From Stratiolaelaps scimitus (lineage: Eukaryota; Arthropoda; Arachnida; Mesostigmata; Laelapidae), in contig JABWDB010000011.1 in the NCBI GenBank assembly GCA_019614645.1, positions 1,116,001-1,180,000 of the forward strand: 64,000 nt of DNA, in the 5' to 3' direction. Shown here in pieces: positions 63,132 to 64,000 of the stretch. Made by a program: the position numbers and the translations under genes. The notes under the pieces are model-generated. The model did no database searches. It had not been told where the DNA came from and saw only the letters and a list, made by a program, of their open reading frames with translations. The stretch's first letter is position 1. Each line of letters begins with the position of its first letter.

Positions 63132-63260
63132 CTTAGCTCCTCAGTTCGGCATGTCGAGACGGTAACGCCAATAGAGCGTGAGCCACCGAATATGTATTAA
63201 AATGTGTTGCATGACGATATAGCTTTGTGCTTCATGGGATATGCTTATCCTCGGGATATC

Positions 63261-63340
63261 CCTCCCGCAACTCTCGTTGCGGGAGCCCTATCCTCGCAAC
63301 TCTCGTTGCGGGAGCCCTATCCTCGCAACTCTCGTTGCGG
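63261..63340. repeat. ~29-bp tandem repeat with internal hairpin, about 3 copies
   Basis: Each unit contains CGCAACTCTCGTTGCG, a 6-bp stem with a TCTC loop, followed by GGAGCCCTATCCT. The last copy is truncated and runs into the next repeat block. Confidence 0.9.
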
Positions 63341-63492
63341 CTCGCAAGGGCTCGCTTTTGATATGGGTATCAACGGATTTGCGATGCGGTCTGCTCGCAC
63401 GATCACTGTTGACTAGGCTCGCAAGGGCTCGCTTTTGATATGGGTATCAACGGATTTGCGATGCGGTCTGCTCGCACGATCACTGTTGACTA
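63339..63492. repeat. 77-bp perfect tandem duplication
   Basis: 63339-63415 and 63416-63492 are identical, each from GGCTCGCAAGGGCTCG to CACTGTTGACTA. The end of the unit supplies the CACTGTTGAC that starts the following minisatellite. Confidence 0.9.
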
Positions 63493-63702
63493 TGACGATT
63501 AATGGGTCACTGTTGACGATTAATGGGTCACTGTTGACGATTAATGGGTCACTGTTGACGATTAATGGGTCACTGTTGATAATGGGTCACTGTTGACGAT
63601 TAATGGGTCACTGTTGACGATTAATGGGTCACTGTTGACGATTAATGGGTCACTGTTGACGATTAATGGGTCACTGTTGACGATTAATGGGTCACTGTTG
63701 AT
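63481..63702. repeat. 21-bp minisatellite, about 10 copies
   Basis: The unit consists of CACTGTTGACGATTA followed by ATGGGT. One copy near 63580 lacks six bases, and the array ends at CACTGTTGATCCACGG. Units are otherwise identical, so expansion is recent. Confidence 0.95.
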
Positions 63703-63784
63703 CCACGGTACTGGGTACTGGGGGGGTACTGGGATCCACGATGGCTCCGCCGGTTGGTGACACAGTCGCAGATTTTATTGTTTA

Positions 63785-64000
63785 TTGAAGGGTTGGGTGG
63801 GTCTGAGGGGTTGGTTGGGTCAGAGGGTTTTGCTGCTATCTAGAGCTGTCATATGTGCGAATCTTGAAGCGAGTTGAATGGTAGGCAGTACCAAAAAGTG
63901 GAGTTAGTTGAATGGTAGGCAGTACCACAAAGTGGAGTTCTGTGGAGCCTGAGGTTCAAATAAATCTGAGCGAGTTGGACAAGGTAGGCAGTACCAAAAT
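63785..64000. repeat. GGGTTGG-type and 34-bp repeats at window end
   Basis: 63787-63828 holds two copies of a GGGTTGGTTGGGTC-like unit. From 63873 a 34-bp unit (with GGTAGGCAGTACCA) occurs twice in tandem and again, partly, at 63972-64000, where the window cuts it. Confidence 0.75.

Noticed and set aside
63261..63720. CRISPR-like array at the window end
   Set aside because: Units are contiguous tandem repeats with no unique spacers, and the genome is eukaryotic.

Overview
This window is nuclear DNA from an animal, most likely an arthropod and possibly a chelicerate. The reasons are GT-AG introns of 0.36 to 6 kb, an intron-containing tRNA-Leu gene, tRNA-derived SINEs, non-LTR retrotransposon debris, dense (TA)n microsatellites and two recognisably animal proteins (ELMO/CED-12 and a PAF-acetylhydrolase). 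There are no operons, bacterial-type genes or CRISPR arrays. The exact taxon is an inference and cannot be fixed from the sequence alone.

Layout. Positions 1-12,550 are non-coding or transposon-derived: a weak reverse-transcriptase-like remnant near 0.75 kb, one copy of a 184-bp dispersed repeat, a clear C-terminal piece of a non-LTR reverse transcriptase at 10.8-11.2 kb that ends in a (TA)n tail, and a possible piggyBac-type zinc finger at 12.2 kb. Positions 12,552-15,744 (minus strand) hold a complete ELMO/CED-12 gene in three coding exons with phase-consistent splice sites and a poly(A) signal. Positions 15.7-31.4 kb hold no gene I can recognise. At 31.8 kb there is a tRNA-Leu(CAA) gene with a ~40-nt intron and a T-run terminator, about 300 bp from a near-perfect 28-bp hairpin that carries B-box sequence in both arms. 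Positions 35.4-38.4 kb contain several copies of a tRNA-derived SINE family.

Positions 43,281-56,170 (plus strand) hold four exons of a PAF-acetylhydrolase family gene (group VII/VIII phospholipase A2 type). The 5' end was not found. All splice phases join, but the catalytic Ser and His are both replaced, so it looks like a pseudoenzyme. Its introns contain SINE pieces. Positions 62.6-63.1 kb encode the C-terminal part of a Pro/Arg-rich protein with a PAM2 motif, which binds the MLLE domain of poly(A)-binding protein, and a basic tail. The window ends in a cluster of unrelated tandem repeats (63.26-64.0 kb).

The identified genes do not form a pathway: ELMO acts with DOCK-family exchange factors to activate Rac, the PAF-AH relative would bind or once hydrolysed oxidised/short-chain phospholipids, and the PAM2 protein is probably linked to mRNA regulation. 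The strongest leads are the triad-less PAF-AH homologue and the SINE family with a conserved 3' tail.
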